From positions 1-64,000 of the forward strand of contig JAIYDI010000037.1 of assembly GCA_027487555.1 (NCBI GenBank): a stretch of DNA of 64,000 nt, given 5' to 3'. The stretch comes from Hyphomicrobiales bacterium (GTDB lineage: Bacteria > Pseudomonadota > Alphaproteobacteria > Rhizobiales > Devosiaceae). Shown piece by piece: positions 1 to 9,138 of this stretch. Below the pieces are notes generated by a model that was not told the DNA's origin, did not search any database, and saw nothing but the letters and a program-made list of their open reading frames with translations. The first letter of the stretch is position 1. Every line of letters starts with the position of its first letter. A program made the position numbers and the translations under genes.

Positions 1-684
1 GTCGGCGCGATGGAGACTATCGCCGAGAAGATCATGGTCGTGCAGGAGATCGCGCGGCAGACCGACCTGCTGGCGCTGAACGCCGCCGTGGAAGCTGCCC
101 GGGCCGGCGAGCATGGCCGTGGCTTCGCGGTGGTGGCCTCCGAAGTGCGCAAGCTCGCCGAACGCAGCCAGGCGGCGGCTGCCGAGATTTCCACCCTGTC
201 CGGCGAGACGGTGAAGTCGGCGCAGGCGGCAGGCAGCATGCTCGACAAGCTGGTGCCCGATATCCGGCGCACGGCGGAGCTTGTCGAGGAGATCTCGGCT
301 GCGACGCGCGAGCAGAATGCGGGCGCGAGCCAGATCAACACGGCGATCCAGCAGCTCGACAAGGTGACGCAGCAGAACACGTCTGCCGCCGAGCAGCTGT
401 CCTCCACGTCCGAGGAACTCGCCAGCCAGGCGGAGCAGATGCTCGAATCCATGTCGTTCTTCCGGCTGGCAGGTGCAGCGCGGCAGGCCGATGACGATCG
501 CGTGGCGACTATCCGCCGCGAGCTTGCCGAGAAGGCGCCGCACCTGCGCGCCGCGCCGCACAAGGCCACGGCGAGGGTGCCGACGCGTGTCTCTCGCAGC
601 ACTGTTGGCGGCGGTTTCGACCTCGACCTCGGCGAGACCGGGGACGATCTCGACAAGGAATTCTCCAAGCGTAGTGCAGGTTGA
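1..684 (+). CDS. Methyl-accepting chemotaxis protein, C-terminal part (cut by window edge)
   Basis: The reading frame is open from base 1, so the start lies outside the window. The visible part is the cytoplasmic signalling domain of a chemoreceptor. The hairpin tip that contacts CheA and CheW is recognisable as [19 protein letters not shown] followed by [15 protein letters not shown]. After it comes a long heptad-rich descending helix with many Ala, Gln and Glu residues, then a basic, flexible tail of about 60 residues. The tail does not end in the NWETF-type pentapeptide that tethers CheR in some receptors. The gene lies 11 bases before cheW and runs into cheR and cheB, so it probably feeds this cluster's own pathway. 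The ligand cannot be inferred because the sensing domain is missing. Confidence 0.93.
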   Translation, partial: VGAMETIAEKIMVVQEIARQTDLLALNAAVEAARAGEHGRGFAVVASEVRKLAERSQAAAAEISTLSGETVKSAQAAGSMLDKLVPDIRRTAELVEEISAATREQNAGASQINTAIQQLDKVTQQNTSAAEQLSSTSEELASQAEQMLESMSFFRLAGAARQADDDRVATIRRELAEKAPHLRAAPHKATARVPTRVSRSTVGGGFDLDLGETGDDLDKEFSKRSAG

Positions 685-695
685 GGGGCCAAGAA

Positions 696-1154
696 ATGGC
701 GGAAAAGGCTCAGTATGTGACGTTGGGGGTGAATGGCGAGCTCTTCGCCGCCCCCGTCGAGCAGGTGCAGGAAATTCTGGACATGCGGCCGATCGCAAGG
801 TTGCCGCAGGCACCCGCGAACCTGCTCGGCATGACCGATGTGCGTGGCGACGGCATTCCGGTGCTCGACCTGCGGTTGACGCTGGGGCTGATGCCCGCGT
901 CCGACACCGAGAATACCCGCATCGTGGTGCTGAAGCTCGAGACGCCCGAGCGGCTCATGACCATCGGGCTCAGGTGCGACAAGGTCTATGAGGTGACCTC
1001 GCTCGACGAGGAGACGCTCGCCCCGCCGCCGGTGGTGAGCGGAGAGTGGCGCGGGCACTCGGTGGCCGGGATCGGGCGTCGGCGCGGCGCCTTCGTCACG
1101 GTGCTGGATCTGGTTCGACTTGTCGTGGTTGGTGCGCCCGCCCTTGCGGCGTAA
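696..1154 (+). CDS. cheW: Chemotaxis coupling protein CheW
   Basis: This 152-residue protein has the size and pattern of CheW, the adaptor that links receptor tips to the kinase CheA. Characteristic stretches are YVTLGVNGELFAAPVEQVQEI near the N-terminus, then LLGMTDVRGDGIPVLDLRLTLGL, and later VDEV-like strand pairs ending in VTVLDLVRLV. I chose ATG 696 because the upstream in-frame TTG at 681 overlaps the receptor stop codon and adds only five residues. It sits between the receptor and cheR in the same orientation, consistent with one operon. No cheA or cheY is in the window, so they must lie to the left or elsewhere. Confidence 0.93.
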   Translation: MAEKAQYVTLGVNGELFAAPVEQVQEILDMRPIARLPQAPANLLGMTDVRGDGIPVLDLRLTLGLMPASDTENTRIVVLKLETPERLMTIGLRCDKVYEVTSLDEETLAPPPVVSGEWRGHSVAGIGRRRGAFVTVLDLVRLVVVGAPALAA

Positions 1155-1229
1155 GTCTTTGTGTTTTCGCGCTTCTCGACTGGCGAGCCAATGTCGACTG
1201 CCGCGGACGCTCTCGAAGGAGTTTAGGTC

Positions 1230-2114
1230 GTGAAGGCTTCGGCACTGGCACTCATGAATACCGAGGATGACGGGGAAGACCACCTCACCGCCCTCGAGTT
1301 CAGCCGGATCGCGCGGCTTGTTGAAGGCGAGGCCGGCATCAAGCTGCCGCCCAACAAGCGCCTGATGCTGGAAGGTCGCCTCCGCAAACGGCTGAGGGCA
1401 CTGGGCTACGACACGTTCAAGGCCTATTGCGACTTCCTGTTCAAGGGGGATGGGACGGCGGGGGAGATGGGGTTCCTCATCAATGTCGTCACCACCAACA
1501 AGACCGACTTCTTCCGCGAACCCGACCATTTCGAGTTCCTCATGAAGAAGGCGGTACCGGAGTTGATCCGCCGCAGGTCCGGCGCCGAGACGCAGCCACT
1601 GCTCAAGGTGTGGAGTGCGGCGAGCTCGACGGGTGCAGAGGCCTATACGCTGGCAATGGTGCTGCATGACCGCATGGCCGAGCGGCGGGATTGCCGATGC
1701 GCCATCCTCGGGACCGATATCTCGACCACCGTGATCGAACAGGGCGAGCAGGCAATCTACCCGGCCGAGATGATGTCCCCTGTGCCCGAGGCCTTCCTCA
1801 AGCGCTACGTCATGTGGCCGCGCGTCGCGAGTTTGCGCTCGGATGTGCGGATCGCGCCTGAGTTGCGCCGCATGGTGCGGTTCGCGCGCATGAACCTGAT
1901 GGACCAGCGCTATCCGTTCGACCGCGATGTCGATGTGATCTTCCTGAGGAACGTCCTGATCTATTTCGAGAAGGCCGAACAGGAGGCCGTGGTGCAGCGG
2001 CTTGTCGGCCACCTCAGGCCCGGCGGCTATCTGTTCCTTGGACATTCGGAATCGATGATCGGGAATTCCGCACCCGTTCGCCAAGTCGCCCCGGCGGTAT
2101 TCCAGAAACCTTGA
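1230..2114 (+). CDS. cheR: Chemotaxis protein methyltransferase CheR
   Basis: CheR transfers methyl groups from S-adenosylmethionine to receptor glutamates during adaptation. The 294-residue protein has an N-terminal all-alpha region followed by [14 protein letters not shown] at about residues 88-101, a SAM-binding loop [16 protein letters not shown] at 128-143, GTDIS at 161-165, and a C-terminal RNVLIYF / [11 protein letters not shown] block, all typical of CheR. The loop differs from the common WSAGCSTGEEPYS form (Ala-Ser and Ala-Glu-Ala substitutions), which looks conservative. I chose GTG 1230 because GAAGGAG lies 8 bases upstream; an in-frame ATG at 1254 has no comparable ribosome site. 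It is followed 10 bases later by cheB, its functional opposite. Confidence 0.95.
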   Translation: MKASALALMNTEDDGEDHLTALEFSRIARLVEGEAGIKLPPNKRLMLEGRLRKRLRALGYDTFKAYCDFLFKGDGTAGEMGFLINVVTTNKTDFFREPDHFEFLMKKAVPELIRRRSGAETQPLLKVWSAASSTGAEAYTLAMVLHDRMAERRDCRCAILGTDISTTVIEQGEQAIYPAEMMSPVPEAFLKRYVMWPRVASLRSDVRIAPELRRMVRFARMNLMDQRYPFDRDVDVIFLRNVLIYFEKAEQEAVVQRLVGHLRPGGYLFLGHSESMIGNSAPVRQVAPAVFQKP

Positions 2115-2124
2115 GGTCCCCGAA

Positions 2125-3243
2125 ATGGCCCGTGAATCACAAAGCCGCATCAAGGTGCTGATCGTTGACGATTCCGCCTCGGTGCGGACGACTCTCAGCG
2201 ACATCATCTCAGCCGACCCGGAACTCGAGGTGATTGGCACGGCGGCAGATCCGTATATCGCCGTCGAGCGCATCAGGCAGCAGGTGCCGGACGTGATGCT
2301 GCTCGATATCGAGCTGCCGCGGATGGATGGCATTACCTTCCTCCGGAAGATCATGTCGCAGCGGCCAATCCCTGTCGTGATCTGCTCATCGCTGACCGAG
2401 GAAGGCTCGCGCACACTGATGGATGCGCTGGAGGCGGGCGCGGTCGACGTGGTGACGAAGCCGCGGGTCGACACGGCGCAGTTCCTGCAGGAAAGCGCCA
2501 TGCGAATCTGCGATGCGGTAAAGGCGGCGGCGCAGGCGCGGCTGAAGGGCCTGGCGCGGCCGGCCCCACGGATGAATGTCGAGGCGAAGCTGACCGCCGA
2601 CGTGGTGATCCCGCCGATTTCGGCAGCACGGGCGGCGACGATTGCGAGCAACATGCCCGAGACCGAGCCGATCATCTGCATCGGAGCCTCAACGGGTGGC
2701 ACCGAGGCGCTGCGCGAAGTGCTTGAGGCGCTGCCGGCGGTCTGCCCGGGCATCGTCATCGTCCAGCATATGCCCGAGAAGTTCACCAATGCCTTCGCGC
2801 GGCGGCTCGACAGCCTGTGCGCGGTGAATGTCAAGGAAGCCGAGGATGGCGACGTGGTGCAGTCTGGCCGCGTGCTGATCGCGCCCGGCAACCACCACAT
2901 GGCGCTCACCCGCTCCGGGATGCGATACACCGTCAAGATCATCGATGGGCCGCATGTGTCGCGGCATCGCCCGTCCGTTGACGTCCTGTTCAGGTCCGCG
3001 GCGCAATATGCCGGGAGAAACGCCCTCGGTATTCTGCTGACGGGCATGGGTGATGACGGGGCGAAGGGTTTGCTGGAAATGCGCGGTGCGGGCAGCCTGA
3101 CGATAGCGCAGGACGAGGAAAGCTCGGTGGTGTTCGGCATGCCGAAGGAAGCGATCGAACTCGGCGCGGCGCAGCGGGTCCTGTCGCTGCGCAAGGTGCC
3201 GCAGGAAATCATCGCTTTCGGACGCAAGGCCCAGGCCAGCTGA
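2125..3243 (+). CDS. cheB: Protein-glutamate methylesterase/deamidase CheB
   Basis: This is a two-domain chemotaxis adaptation enzyme of 372 residues. The N-terminal receiver domain has the acidic pair at 15-16, the phospho-acceptor Asp61 in [11 protein letters not shown] and the conserved Lys113. After a linker of about 60 residues the esterase domain shows the catalytic triad expected for CheB: Ser190 in [11 protein letters not shown], His216 in IVQHMP, and the Asp pair 311-312 in LTGMGDDG. CheA normally phosphorylates the receiver and so activates removal of the methyl groups added by CheR. The stop codon shares one base with the start of the next gene (TGATG), so translation of that gene is probably coupled to cheB. 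Confidence 0.96.
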   Translation: MARESQSRIKVLIVDDSASVRTTLSDIISADPELEVIGTAADPYIAVERIRQQVPDVMLLDIELPRMDGITFLRKIMSQRPIPVVICSSLTEEGSRTLMDALEAGAVDVVTKPRVDTAQFLQESAMRICDAVKAAAQARLKGLARPAPRMNVEAKLTADVVIPPISAARAATIASNMPETEPIICIGASTGGTEALREVLEALPAVCPGIVIVQHMPEKFTNAFARRLDSLCAVNVKEAEDGDVVQSGRVLIAPGNHHMALTRSGMRYTVKIIDGPHVSRHRPSVDVLFRSAAQYAGRNALGILLTGMGDDGAKGLLEMRGAGSLTIAQDEESSVVFGMPKEAIELGAAQRVLSLRKVPQEIIAFGRKAQAS

Positions 3244-4931
3244 TGACGCAGGCCCTCGCGACCACGCCGCACGCGCCGCACCGCATCGCCGAACTGGCCG
3301 GGGCGCTCGCGGCGCCGCGCAGCGCCATCGACGGCGCCTTTGTCGCGGCCGGCAACGAGCTGAGTGAATGCGCGCAGCTGATCACCAAGGTGACCGGGCT
3401 GATCGAAGTGCTGCCGTCGGATCTCGAAAGCCCGGACCTGGCGGAAGGCTCGGCGCGGCTGGCGGTGGTCGGGCAGCGGGCCGAGGCAATCGCGACTGAA
3501 CTGGGCAGCCCGGAGGGTGATCTTGGGCGGCTGGTCCTGGCACTTGGTGGCGCGGCGACCCCGATCGACCAATTGCGGCGTACCGTAAAGATGATGGGCA
3601 TCGTGGCGGTGAATGCCCGGGTCGTGGCGGCGAGCGTTGTCAGCGAGCGCGACGATTTTGGCGTGTTCACGACCGACATCGCGGAGTTGTCGAACTCGGC
3701 CGCGAATACGGTTTCGGAGTTCTTCCACCAGTACCAGAAGTTGAATGCCGTGGTGGCCGAAGCCGCCACGGCGCGCAGCCGCTTTGCCCTGACGCAGCGG
3801 GAGCCGCTGGCACGGGTGGCGCGGACTCTGCAGACGCTGCTCGACGACATGGCGGCGCATCGGCGCGATGCGGTGACGATCAGCGCGGAGACTGGCCGCA
3901 TGAGCCGCGACATCGCACAGCAGGTGGCGAAGTCCGTCATGGCGCTGCAGGTGGGCGACGCAACCCGGCAGCGCGTAGAACACGTGGAAGCGGGGCTCGG
4001 CCGGCTGGGTACGGACCCGGCGCTCGAGCCGATCGCGTTCAAGGCGTTGGAATTGCAGCGGCGCCTGCTGGCCGCGGCGCGTGAAACACTGACGCGCGAG
4101 ATGGACGCGGCCGCGGGCGCAGTGAGCGATATCGTCGGGGATATCGACGCCATGCTGCGCAAGGCGGCGGAACTCCATGGCGGCGGCAAGGGCAAGCAGA
4201 GCGCGCTCGATGCCCTGCGCGACGCGGTGAATGCCGCTATACGCGTGCTGGGGGATTGCGAGGCCGAGCGGCAGAAGCTCGACCATGTGGCGCTGTCGGT
4301 TGCTTCCACGGTGAAGGTGCTGCTCGAGCATGTCGAGGCCGTGGAGGCCATCGAATACAAGATGCGGCTTGTGAGCCTGAACGCCGCGGTCAAATGCGCG
4401 CAACTGGGTCCGCGCGGGCGTGCGCTCGACGTGATCTCGCAGCAATTGCGGGCGCTGACCGGCGACACGGTGGTCGCAGCCGGCGCGGCGGTGAAACGCC
4501 TCGACGAAGCGGCAACGCTGTCGGCGGAATTCGCCGCTGCGCGTGGCGGCGCTGCCGGCGACGTGAGCGCCCTTGGCACGGAAGCCGAGGCCGCCCTTGA
4601 CCTGCTCGCGGCGGTGGGCCAACGCATGGATGATGCGATCGGCGCAATCGGACATGACGTGCCGCGCGCCAAGGCGAAGCTCGCCGACGTGGTGGCGGTG
4701 CTGGGCGAGCACGGGCACATCTCGGAACAGATCAGCGACGCGGAATTCGCGCTCGCCGAAATGTCGGGCACGGGCGGCGATATTGCAGCGCATGCGGATT
4801 TCTTCGATAGCCTGCGGAAAACCTATACGATGGACGCCGAACGCCGCATCCACGATCAGTTCACCGGCATCAAACCAGCCGACAAGCCCAGGATGAACGC
4901 GGAAATCGCCCTCGACGACATCATGTTCTGA
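3243..4931 (+). CDS. Soluble chemoreceptor-like protein coupled to cheB
   Basis: I do not recognise an exact family for this 562-residue protein. It is almost entirely helical, rich in Ala, Glu, Arg and Leu, and has no membrane span or signal peptide. Around residues 365-405 there is a stretch (KMRLVSLNAAVKCAQLGPRG, then ALDVISQQLRALTGD) that resembles the receptor signalling tip NLLALNAAIEAARAGE...[12 protein letters not shown], but charged residues at the CheA/CheW contact are changed, for example EAAR to KCAQ. An earlier segment, VGDATRQRVEHVEAGL, resembles helices found in receptor- and CheZ-type proteins. Its one-base overlap with cheB places it in the chemotaxis operon. A cytoplasmic receptor or an adaptor that competes for the array are both possible. 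Confidence 0.75.
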   Translation: MTQALATTPHAPHRIAELAGALAAPRSAIDGAFVAAGNELSECAQLITKVTGLIEVLPSDLESPDLAEGSARLAVVGQRAEAIATELGSPEGDLGRLVLALGGAATPIDQLRRTVKMMGIVAVNARVVAASVVSERDDFGVFTTDIAELSNSAANTVSEFFHQYQKLNAVVAEAATARSRFALTQREPLARVARTLQTLLDDMAAHRRDAVTISAETGRMSRDIAQQVAKSVMALQVGDATRQRVEHVEAGLGRLGTDPALEPIAFKALELQRRLLAAARETLTREMDAAAGAVSDIVGDIDAMLRKAAELHGGGKGKQSALDALRDAVNAAIRVLGDCEAERQKLDHVALSVASTVKVLLEHVEAVEAIEYKMRLVSLNAAVKCAQLGPRGRALDVISQQLRALTGDTVVAAGAAVKRLDEAATLSAEFAAARGGAAGDVSALGTEAEAALDLLAAVGQRMDDAIGAIGHDVPRAKAKLADVVAVLGEHGHISEQISDAEFALAEMSGTGGDIAAHADFFDSLRKTYTMDAERRIHDQFTGIKPADKPRMNAEIALDDIMF

Positions 4932-5003
4932 TCTACCTGCCTCCACTTTTCCGCCTCATTCCCAGGCCGCCATTATACGGCAGTTCGAGAGGGCGGGGAC
5001 AGA

Positions 5004-6086
5004 TCAGCGGGCGAAGGTCAGCGGCATGGTGAAGGTCCAGCTTGCGCGCCCCGCATCGGCGGGAATCGCCGGGAACGGCGCCGCGCGCTTCACGGTTGCG
5101 ATGGCTTCCTGATCGAGCACCGCATGACCCGACGAGGCTACCACCTTGATGCCCGAGACACTGCCTGAGGCGGCGACGGTGAAGGTGACGGCCACGTCAC
5201 CACGGGCGGAACCGGCGCCCTTGGGGAAGCGCAGGGCGCGGCGAAGCTTGCGCTGCACGAGGCCGGGATATTTCGCCACTTCGGCTGAGCCCGACCCCGA
5301 GGCCTTGGCGGCCTTTTGCGGTTTGCCGCCCGCGGACGCGGAGATATCCGCATCGGACTTGCCACCATTGCCGGATGCCGTTTTGGTCTTTGTCTTCTGA
5401 GCCTTGGTCGTCTCCGGCTTGGATTTTTCGACTGGTTTTTCGACCGGTTTCTTCTCGGCCACTTTCGCCGGGGCAGGCTCTTTGGGCACGGGCTTTTGCG
5501 CCTCGGGCTTCGGCGGCTCCGGCGCTTGCGCGGGCGGTGGTGGCACTTCGGCTTCGGGTGCAACGGCCTTTGCGGCGAGGAGCGGGGGCAGATCGTCGAC
5601 GATGACAGGCGCCTCGGGGGTAACCGGGGTGATTTCGATGGGGGGTGGCGGCAGGTTCGGCAGGGTCTCGGAGACGACCGGCGCGTCCCGCGGAATTTCC
5701 TCGAGTTCAACCGGCTGCGGCTGGTTCTCGCCGGCCGACACCTGGGCGACCGAAGCGGTGCTGGCGGTGGGCACAGGATCGGACTGGAACTCGGCGGGCA
5801 GCGTCACCAGATCGACCGCGATGGCGCTCGCCAGATCGTCGGTTTCGGGCAGGATTGCGGCGCTCAGCCCCGCGAGCAACCCAAAGATGAACGCAAAATG
5901 AAGCCCGACCGAGACAAGGGCCGAGGCTTTAATTCCAACACCAGCCTTAAGCGGTGCCGAAAGGCTCGGAACGAGGTTCGTGAGCTGCAGCGGCGGAGAC
6001 GGCGACAGAGGTGCGGGTGCGAGCGCGATCTCGGGGCCCAAAAGGCGGGGCGACGTCAGATCGGCGCTGAGCTCGACCGGGCGCAT
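5004..6086 (-). CDS. tonB: Energy transducer TonB
   Basis: TonB carries energy from the inner membrane ExbB/ExbD complex to outer membrane receptors. This 360-residue protein has an unusually long cytoplasmic N-terminus of about 53 residues, one hydrophobic segment at roughly 54-79, a long periplasmic Pro/Glu/Lys-rich spacer (repeated KPVEKP-type units), and a C-terminal TonB domain: YPGLVQRKLRRALRFP, then FTVAASGSVSGIKVVASSG and a terminal FTMPLTF. I chose ATG 6086, one base after the hemP stop; the frame is open further up but that part overlaps hemP. The position at the end of the haem operon suggests it serves the haem receptor encoded divergently. No exbB or exbD gene is visible nearby. 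Confidence 0.88.
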   Translation of the reverse strand: MRPVELSADLTSPRLLGPEIALAPAPLSPSPPLQLTNLVPSLSAPLKAGVGIKASALVSVGLHFAFIFGLLAGLSAAILPETDDLASAIAVDLVTLPAEFQSDPVPTASTASVAQVSAGENQPQPVELEEIPRDAPVVSETLPNLPPPPIEITPVTPEAPVIVDDLPPLLAAKAVAPEAEVPPPPAQAPEPPKPEAQKPVPKEPAPAKVAEKKPVEKPVEKSKPETTKAQKTKTKTASGNGGKSDADISASAGGKPQKAAKASGSGSAEVAKYPGLVQRKLRRALRFPKGAGSARGDVAVTFTVAASGSVSGIKVVASSGHAVLDQEAIATVKRAAPFPAIPADAGRASWTFTMPLTFAR

Positions 6087-6087
6087 G

Positions 6088-6273
6088 CTACTTGGTGAGG
6101 ATGAGCTTGCCGGCCCGCGTGATGCGGAGCCGATAGAGCTGGCCGGCGTGGCGGATGGTGAGTTCGGACCGGCCGGCAAACAGCGCAGTGGTTTCAAGAT
6201 CGGCGTCTGGGCGCTCAAGGGCGCCGCGATCGGTGGGTGGCAGGGTCATGGCTGGGGGCGAGGCGATGGTCAT
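6088..6273 (-). CDS. hemP: Haem uptake protein HemP/HmuP
   Basis: This 61-residue protein ends in the signature of the HemP family: an LFAGRSELTIRH strand, then GQLYRLRITRAGKLILTK at the very C-terminus. In rhizobia the HmuP/HemP family has been described as a co-activator needed for expression of the haem receptor gene, acting together with Irr. I chose ATG 6273 because it overlaps the hmuV stop codon in an ATGA arrangement, which suggests coupled translation. An in-frame ATG at 6249 would give a 53-residue product and cannot be excluded. Its place inside the hmu operon, between the ATPase gene and tonB, supports a role in haem uptake control. Confidence 0.87.
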   Translation of the reverse strand: MTIASPPAMTLPPTDRGALERPDADLETTALFAGRSELTIRHAGQLYRLRITRAGKLILTK

Positions 6274-7067
6274 GAGGCGATGTGGGGCAAGAGCTGCGGG
6301 GCAAACAGCGACGGGCCGGAGGGCAAAGCGACCGGGGTGAGGGCGCAGCCGAACACGGCTTCGACCCGGGATGGGGTGAGGACCTCGGCGGGGCTGCCGG
6401 CGGCGGCGATGCGGCCATCGGAGAGTGCGACGATGTGATCGGCGTGCAGTGCCGCGAGGTTGAGATCGTGCAGGATGGCGACGACGCCACCGCCCGCCGC
6501 GGCGAAATCCGCGGCGATCTGCATGACGCGGAGCTGGTGGCGGATATCGAGGCTCGACACCGGCTCGTCGAGGAGCAGCCAGTGCGGTTCGCCATTGGCG
6601 ATCGGTTCCCAGACCTGGCAGAGGATGCGGGCAAGTTGCACGCGCTGCTGCTCGCCGCCCGAGAGTTCGGGGTAGAGCCGGTTGGCGAAGCCTGCAAGGT
6701 CGACGCGTTCGAGCGCGCGGAGCGGGCGGGTGCGGCACTCATCGGGGCTGAGCGCCCCGCCGCCGAGGCCAATGCCCATGCCGACGACTTCGGCGACGGT
6801 AAAGGGGAAGCCGAGCACGGAATGCTGCTCGAGCACGGCGCGGCGGGCGGCGAGCTCGGCGGGGCGCCAGTGGGCGAGGGGGCGGCCGTTGAGTGCGACG
6901 TCGCCTTCGGGCACAAGGTCGCCCGACAGGGCGCGCAGCAGCGTGGTCTTGCCAGAGCCGTTGGGGCCGATGATGGCGGTGATTTCACCCGGCAGAGCGG
7001 CGAAGTCGATGCTGTCGAGCACGCGGCGACGGCCGCGCTGGTAGCGCAGATTGCGGGCGGTGAGCAT
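6270..7067 (-). CDS. hmuV: Haem ABC transporter ATP-binding protein HmuV
   Basis: This is the cytoplasmic ATPase of a haem importer. The 265-residue sequence has the Walker A loop GPNGSGKTT at residues 34-42, the ABC signature LSGGEQQ at 135-141, Walker B WLLLDEP at 163-169 and a D-loop SSLD just after it. The length and the QRVQLARIL context fit the HmuV/FecE-like group. It follows the permease gene by 3 bases and overlaps hemP by 4, so it lies in the middle of a tightly packed operon. Assignment to haem rather than another iron chelate rests on the neighbouring hmuS, hmuT, hemP and haem receptor-like gene. Confidence 0.94.
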   Translation of the reverse strand: MLTARNLRYQRGRRRVLDSIDFAALPGEITAIIGPNGSGKTTLLRALSGDLVPEGDVALNGRPLAHWRPAELAARRAVLEQHSVLGFPFTVAEVVGMGIGLGGGALSPDECRTRPLRALERVDLAGFANRLYPELSGGEQQRVQLARILCQVWEPIANGEPHWLLLDEPVSSLDIRHQLRVMQIAADFAAAGGGVVAILHDLNLAALHADHIVALSDGRIAAAGSPAEVLTPSRVEAVFGCALTPVALPSGPSLFAPQLLPHIAS

Positions 7068-7070
7068 GTC

Positions 7071-8261
7071 TTACGCCCTCACGTCGCTGCGGCGGCGCAG
7101 CAGGATGTAGAGGAAGAACGGCCCGCCGATCGCCGCCGTGACGATGCCGATTGGGAGTTCGGCTGGCACGACGATGATGCGCGCGAGACTATCGGCGAGG
7201 ATGAGGAAGCTCGCCCCGAGCAGAGCGGAGGCGGGCAGCAGGTAGCGGTGATCGGGCCCGATGACGAGGCGCACCAGATGCGGCACGACGATGCCGACAA
7301 AGCCGATGCCGCCCGAGACGGCGACCGAGGCACCGGTAGAAAGCGCGACCGAGACGATGATGAGCTGCTTGGTGCGCTCGACGGCGACGCCCATGTGACG
7401 CGCAGCGGCTTCGCCGAGGGTGAGCGCGTTGAGCGGCCGGGCGAGGCGGATGCCGACGAAGATGGCCAGCGCGATGAAGGGCAGCGTGGCAAGCACCTTC
7501 TGCCAGGTGGCGCCGGCGAGGGAACCGAGGTTCCAGAAGCTCAGATCGCGCAGCTGATTGTCGGACGCGATGAAGACCATGACGCCCATGATGGCCCCCG
7601 CGATGGCGGCGAGCGCGATGCCGGCGAGCAGCATTGTGGCGATATCGGTGACGCCCGACCGTGTGGCGATGCGATAGAGCAGGAAGGTGACGGCAAGCCC
7701 GCCCAAAAAGGCCGAAACCTGCAGGCCATAGAGACCGAGCGCCATGGTGGCGGGTGCGAGCACGGTGCCGCCGAGCACGATGACCAGCACGGCGGCGAGC
7801 CCGGCGCCGGACGATACGCCGACGAGGCCCGGATCGGCGAGGGGGTTGCGGAACAGCCCCTGCATCAACGCGCCGGAGACGGCGAGGCCAGCGCCGACCA
7901 GTGCGCCCAGCAGAAGGCGCGGCAGGCGGATATCGAGCAGGACAAGGCGATCGCGCGCCAGGAGCACCGGATCGACCTCGAAGCCGAGCAGTGCGCGCAG
8001 CAGCCGCAGCGGTGAGGCACTGGCCGCGCCGGTGGCGAGGCTCAGGCCCATGGCGAGGATGAAGAGCAGCACGAGCCCGGCGAGAGTGAGCCGGGCGCGT
8101 GTGCCGCGGTCGCCAGCCTCCGAACGGAAGAGGCCGGCGAACCGCGACCGGATGGAAGTTGCGCGTTGCGCTGGAGTTTTCTTGGTCGCGTTTCCGAACC
8201 GGAAAACCGTTGCCACTTTTCCTGGAAACGCTCCGCGGTCGGCGTCCACCCGATTGAGCAT
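7071..8261 (-). CDS. hmuU: Haem ABC transporter permease HmuU
   Basis: This is a FecCD/BtuC-type inner membrane permease. The sequence from the ATG at 8261 gives 396 residues with a polar N-terminus of about 55 residues and then eight to ten hydrophobic spans. Family landmarks are DIRLPRLLLGALVGAGLAVSG, GLFRNPLADPGLVGVSSGA, the AARHMGVAVERTK coupling region that contacts the ATPase, and GGIGFVGIVVPHLVRL near the C-terminus. The start shares one base with the hmuT stop (TGATG), which favours this start. The long N-terminal tail is somewhat unusual and a later start cannot be fully excluded. It should act with HmuT and HmuV to bring periplasmic haem into the cell. Confidence 0.93.
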   Translation of the reverse strand: MLNRVDADRGAFPGKVATVFRFGNATKKTPAQRATSIRSRFAGLFRSEAGDRGTRARLTLAGLVLLFILAMGLSLATGAASASPLRLLRALLGFEVDPVLLARDRLVLLDIRLPRLLLGALVGAGLAVSGALMQGLFRNPLADPGLVGVSSGAGLAAVLVIVLGGTVLAPATMALGLYGLQVSAFLGGLAVTFLLYRIATRSGVTDIATMLLAGIALAAIAGAIMGVMVFIASDNQLRDLSFWNLGSLAGATWQKVLATLPFIALAIFVGIRLARPLNALTLGEAAARHMGVAVERTKQLIIVSVALSTGASVAVSGGIGFVGIVVPHLVRLVIGPDHRYLLPASALLGASFLILADSLARIIVVPAELPIGIVTAAIGGPFFLYILLRRRSDVRA

Positions 8262-9130
8262 CAGTTTGCCTCGCCGTAGAGGGCGCGGGCGACGTCGGCG
8301 ATGGCGGCGGGCGTGCGCGGCCCGAAGCCGAGCAGATAGGCGCCATCGAGCTTGATCACCTTGCCAGCGGTGATGGCGGGCGTGGCTGCGAGGGCCGGGT
8401 TCTGGGCAAACTGGGCGGAGAAGTCTCCCTCGCCGCCATTCGACATCATCAGGATGGCGTCGGGCTTTGCCGCGAGGATCGCTTCGTCCGATAGGGTCTG
8501 GTAGCCCTTGGTTCCGCCGAGCGGATTGATGCCGCCGGACAGCGAAATGACGCTGTCGGCCGCCGTGCCGGACCCGGCAGCGCGCACCTTGCCATCCGCC
8601 ATGGAGATGATGAAGAGGACGCGCTTGCGCTCCGCATCCGGGATGGCGCTGGTGATGGCCTCGGCGACCTGCATCTGCCGGTCCACTTCGGCGGCGAGCG
8701 CCACGGCCTTGTCGGGCACGCCAAGGGCGGCGCCGACCGTGGCGATCTTCAAGAGGATGCCGGCATGGCTGTAGCTCTCGGGCACGGTGACCTGCGGGAT
8801 CGCGGCCTTGGTCAGGACCTCGAGAGCTTCCGCAGGGCCCGCGCCTTCGATGAGGAGGAGCGCACTCGGGTTCACCGAGAGCACGCCCTCGGGGGAGAGG
8901 GCGCGCATGTAGCCGACATCGGGCAGGGTCGCCGCCTCGGGCGGGTAGATGCCGGTGGTATCGCGGGCGATGACCTTGCCACCTTCGCCGAGCGCGAAGA
9001 CGATTTCGAGCAGCGAGCCGCCGACCACGGCGAGGCGCGATGGATCGGGCAGCGGCGCGACGTCGGTTGCGAAGGCGGGAAGCGCGAGGCTCGCCACAAG
9101 CGCGGCGGCGAGGAAGGAACGACGGAACAT
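8261..9130 (-). CDS. hmuT: Periplasmic haem-binding protein HmuT
   Basis: HmuT is the substrate-binding protein that passes haem from the outer membrane receptor to HmuUV. The 289-residue product begins with a clear Sec signal peptide (MFRRSFLAAALVASLALPAFA, cleavage likely after AFA). The mature part has the class III binding-protein pattern: RLAVVGGSLLEIVFALGEG, then DTTGIYPPEAATLPDVGYMR, a long linking helix, and IMLMSNGGEGDFSAQFAQ-like second-lobe strands. A tyrosine in GIYPPEA is a candidate haem ligand. The gene starts 9 bases after the end of hmuS and overlaps the start of hmuU by one base, so hmuS-T-U-V is a single transcriptional unit on this reading. Confidence 0.93.
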   Translation of the reverse strand: MFRRSFLAAALVASLALPAFATDVAPLPDPSRLAVVGGSLLEIVFALGEGGKVIARDTTGIYPPEAATLPDVGYMRALSPEGVLSVNPSALLLIEGAGPAEALEVLTKAAIPQVTVPESYSHAGILLKIATVGAALGVPDKAVALAAEVDRQMQVAEAITSAIPDAERKRVLFIISMADGKVRAAGSGTAADSVISLSGGINPLGGTKGYQTLSDEAILAAKPDAILMMSNGGEGDFSAQFAQNPALAATPAITAGKVIKLDGAYLLGFGPRTPAAIADVARALYGEAN

Positions 9131-9138
9131 GGCTGGCC

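Noticed and set aside
3209-4771. Long open frame antisense to the chemotaxis genes
   Set aside because: It is a by-product of high GC content; the Ser/Arg/Ala-rich translation has no recognisable motif and the plus-strand gene explains the region.
6282-8015. 577-codon open frame on the plus strand across hmuV and hmuU
   Set aside because: Translation is rich in Asp, Glu, Gly and Arg without domain pattern, and both minus-strand genes have clear family motifs.
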